From contig DATDVD010000150.1 of assembly GCA_035290065.1 (NCBI GenBank), positions 1 to 7,227 on the forward strand: DNA of 7,227 nucleotides, in the 5' to 3' direction. The notes under the pieces were generated by a model, which did not search any database, was not told the DNA's origin, and was given only the letters and a program-made list of their open reading frames with translations. Of the stretch, positions 6,262-7,227 are shown piece by piece. The translations under genes and the position numbers were made by a program. Position 1 is the stretch's first letter. Every line of letters starts with the position of its first letter. This DNA is from DATDVD01 sp035290065. GTDB lineage: Bacteria > Pseudomonadota > Gammaproteobacteria > Coxiellales > Coxiellaceae.

Positions 6262-6432
6262 TTAGTAGATGGGAATCCCCATCGCTTGAAGGCGTTTGGT
6301 CATCGCATTGGCATACGCATCCGAGCCGGTGACTTTATATCCTTTGGCATTTAATAACTCAGCCACGCCGCCCACACCAATGCCGCCGATACCAATACAG
6401 TGAATGGATTGTATATGAGGATTTTCTAACAT
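6262..6432 (-). pseudogene. murC: murC 5' fragment ending at a premature TAA
   Basis: The 56-residue product contains the MurC N-terminal dinucleotide-like loop CIGIGGIGVGG (12-22) and GYKVTGSD (31-38), matching E. coli FVGIGGAGMGG and GYQISGSD. It ends IPIY and then TAA (6262-6264). The next codons, GHKAEHVREAD, are homologous to E. coli NHRPENVRDAS in the same frame, so one sense codon has become a stop with no frameshift. Joined, the protein would have 469 residues against 491 in E. coli. The ATG at 6430-6432 is the only ATG outside repeat DNA, yet it lacks a clear ribosome site. The frame upstream reads LNYIAKIVP, similar to E. coli LAKLRSIVP, so the original start may lie further up and have been replaced by the adjacent REP array. 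Confidence 0.85.
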
Positions 6433-6468
6433 GGGCACTATCTTAGCGATGTAATTTAGAATTGGAAA

Positions 6469-6645
6469 GGGCAGATCACGATCTGCCCCTACAAAGAGGA
6501 AGATTGCTCCTCTTATTCCTGTAGGGGTCGCCAAAGTCGACCCGGGAACACAAGCGCAAGATTTATTGTTGGGCACGGGCAGACTTTGGCTGCCCCTACA
6601 GGGAGAAGGAAATCTTCCTCTTCGTAGGAGGCGTCAAAATCGACC
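6469..6645. repeat. Tandem array of four REP-like hairpins between the kinase gene and murC
   Basis: Orientations alternate. A reverse REP has stem GGGCAGATC/GATCTGCCC (6469-6477 and 6480-6488) and CTAC at 6489-6492. A forward REP has GTAG (6521-6524) and stem GGGTCG/CGACCC (6525-6530 and 6538-6543). A reverse REP has GGGCAG/CTGCCC (6577-6582 and 6590-6595) and CTAC at 6596-6599. A degenerate forward copy has GTAG at 6624-6627 and CGACCC near 6641. The two outward spacers (6493-6520 and 6600-6623) are alike, each with a small GA-rich hairpin; the first pairs AAGAGGA (6494-6500) with TCCTCTT (6508-6514). The architecture resembles a BIME. No gene is seen in 6433-6665. Confidence 0.8.
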
Positions 6646-6665
6646 CGAAGAATTCGGCATAAGGT

Positions 6666-7226
6666 TTAAAATTGGGAAGGGGAAGGGGGGAAGGAGAGAA
6701 TAAAAGCAATGCAATCGCCCTCGATCAATTGAGCTTTAATCTCCCCGCCAAACATTTGCATAACTTCTTTGGCGGAAGAAAGTCCGATGCCTGTGCCATC
6801 GGCTTTGGTGGTGTTCATGCCTTGGAATAATGCGTCAACAACCTCGTGTGTTACGTCTCCCGCTGTATCCTTAATAATCAATTGAGAATGGTCGTCATGG
6901 TTGTTACACTGAATATAAATCTCACCTTTGCCTTTTGCATCGATCTGCTCGTAAGCATTTTTGATAATATTCTCAATGACCCGCACCATAAAAATTTCAT
7001 TGCCTAGGAAAGTGAAATCTTTTAAGCAGGTGAAATGTAGCTTTTCTCTTTCATTCTCTTTGAATGGATAATCTTGAATCACTTTGCGCACGCATTTTTC
7101 AATGGAGCAAGGTACTAAATCTTGTTGAGATAAGATACTTTCGCCTTGAGCTGCTCCCTTGACGCTTTTAAGAGAGGCTGTGATGTAGTCTTGAGCAGTT
7201 TGCACGCGTTCTTTAATTGTTTCACC
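6666..7226 (-). CDS. Sensor histidine kinase, C-terminal ATP-binding part (5' end outside the window)
   Basis: The 186 visible residues form a HATPase_c catalytic domain, which passes phosphate from ATP to a histidine in the dimerisation domain. Motifs are the N box VIENIIKNAYEQI (83-95), a G1-like KDTAGDV (119-125) and an intact G2 box DGTGIGLSSAKEVM (143-156). The tail MQMFGGEI followed by AFILSFP recalls the LuxN/CqsS/LqsS group of quorum-sensing kinases (from memory of that family). No receiver domain follows. The frame stays open to the window edge, so a GTG at 7203-7205 is not the true start; the H box and sensor region lie outside. The G1 motif is odd: the usual DxGxG glycines are Ala and Asp. 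Nothing links it functionally to murC, 233 bp downstream across a REP array. Its signal and partner cannot be inferred. Confidence 0.85.
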   Translation of the reverse strand, partial: GETIKERVQTAQDYITASLKSVKGAAQGESILSQQDLVPCSIEKCVRKVIQDYPFKENEREKLHFTCLKDFTFLGNEIFMVRVIENIIKNAYEQIDAKGKGEIYIQCNNHDDHSQLIIKDTAGDVTHEVVDALFQGMNTTKADGTGIGLSSAKEVMQMFGGEIKAQLIEGDCIAFILSFPPSPSQF

Positions 7227-7227
7227 G

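Noticed and set aside
6262..6264. TAA reassigned as a sense codon
   Set aside because: ftsA and the histidine kinase gene both end in TAA at their expected C-termini, so TAA works as a stop here.
6241..6270. Frameshift or programmed frameshifting in murC
   Set aside because: The homologous frame is the same on both sides of the TAA, so only a stop codon, not a shift, separates the parts.
6644..6656. Small hairpin (CCGAAGAATTCGG) just after the kinase stop as a terminator
   Set aside because: The stem has only five pairs and no T-tract follows on the minus strand.

Overview
The window carries the end of a gammaproteobacterial dcw (division and cell wall) cluster, entirely on the minus strand. 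In transcription order (right to left) it holds the 3' part of a sensor histidine kinase, murC (broken by one in-frame stop), murB, ftsQ, ftsA, ftsZ and the first 46 codons of lpxC. The LpxC start (MIKQRTLK), the FtsZ tail (YLDIPAFLRKQ) and the order ftsQ-ftsA-ftsZ-lpxC fit Gammaproteobacteria. The kinase resembles the LuxN/CqsS/LqsS type, which together with the repeat-rich spacers makes an intracellular or Legionellales-like organism possible, but the window does not prove this.

Layout: 1-139 lpxC start with its own promoter at 186-215; 220-318 an inverted pair of REP-like hairpins; 321-1487 ftsZ; 1507-2739 ftsA; 2740-2879 a gap with a likely ftsA promoter; 2880-3587 ftsQ; 3588-4123 a 536-bp gene-free stretch made of a diverged tandem duplication (a copy of the murB 3' end, two REP doublets and a 15-bp minisatellite); 4124-5026 murB; 5023-6432 murC, overlapping murB by 4 bp; 6433-6665 a tandem array of four more REP-like hairpins; 6666-7227 the kinase C-terminal part.

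MurC and MurB make the UDP-MurNAc precursor of peptidoglycan and charge it with L-Ala. FtsZ forms the division ring, FtsA ties it to the membrane and FtsQ links the ring to the septal synthesis machinery. LpxC commits precursor to lipid A. ddlB, often found between murB and ftsQ, is absent here, and murG does not precede murC.

The most striking feature is a family of ten short palindromes in the three largest spacers. Nearly all have the tetranucleotide GTAG at the 5' foot and most sit in head-to-head pairs, as in REP/REPIN elements moved by RAYT (TnpA-REP) transposases. Variants differ by paired, compensatory changes in the stem. No RAYT gene is present in the window.
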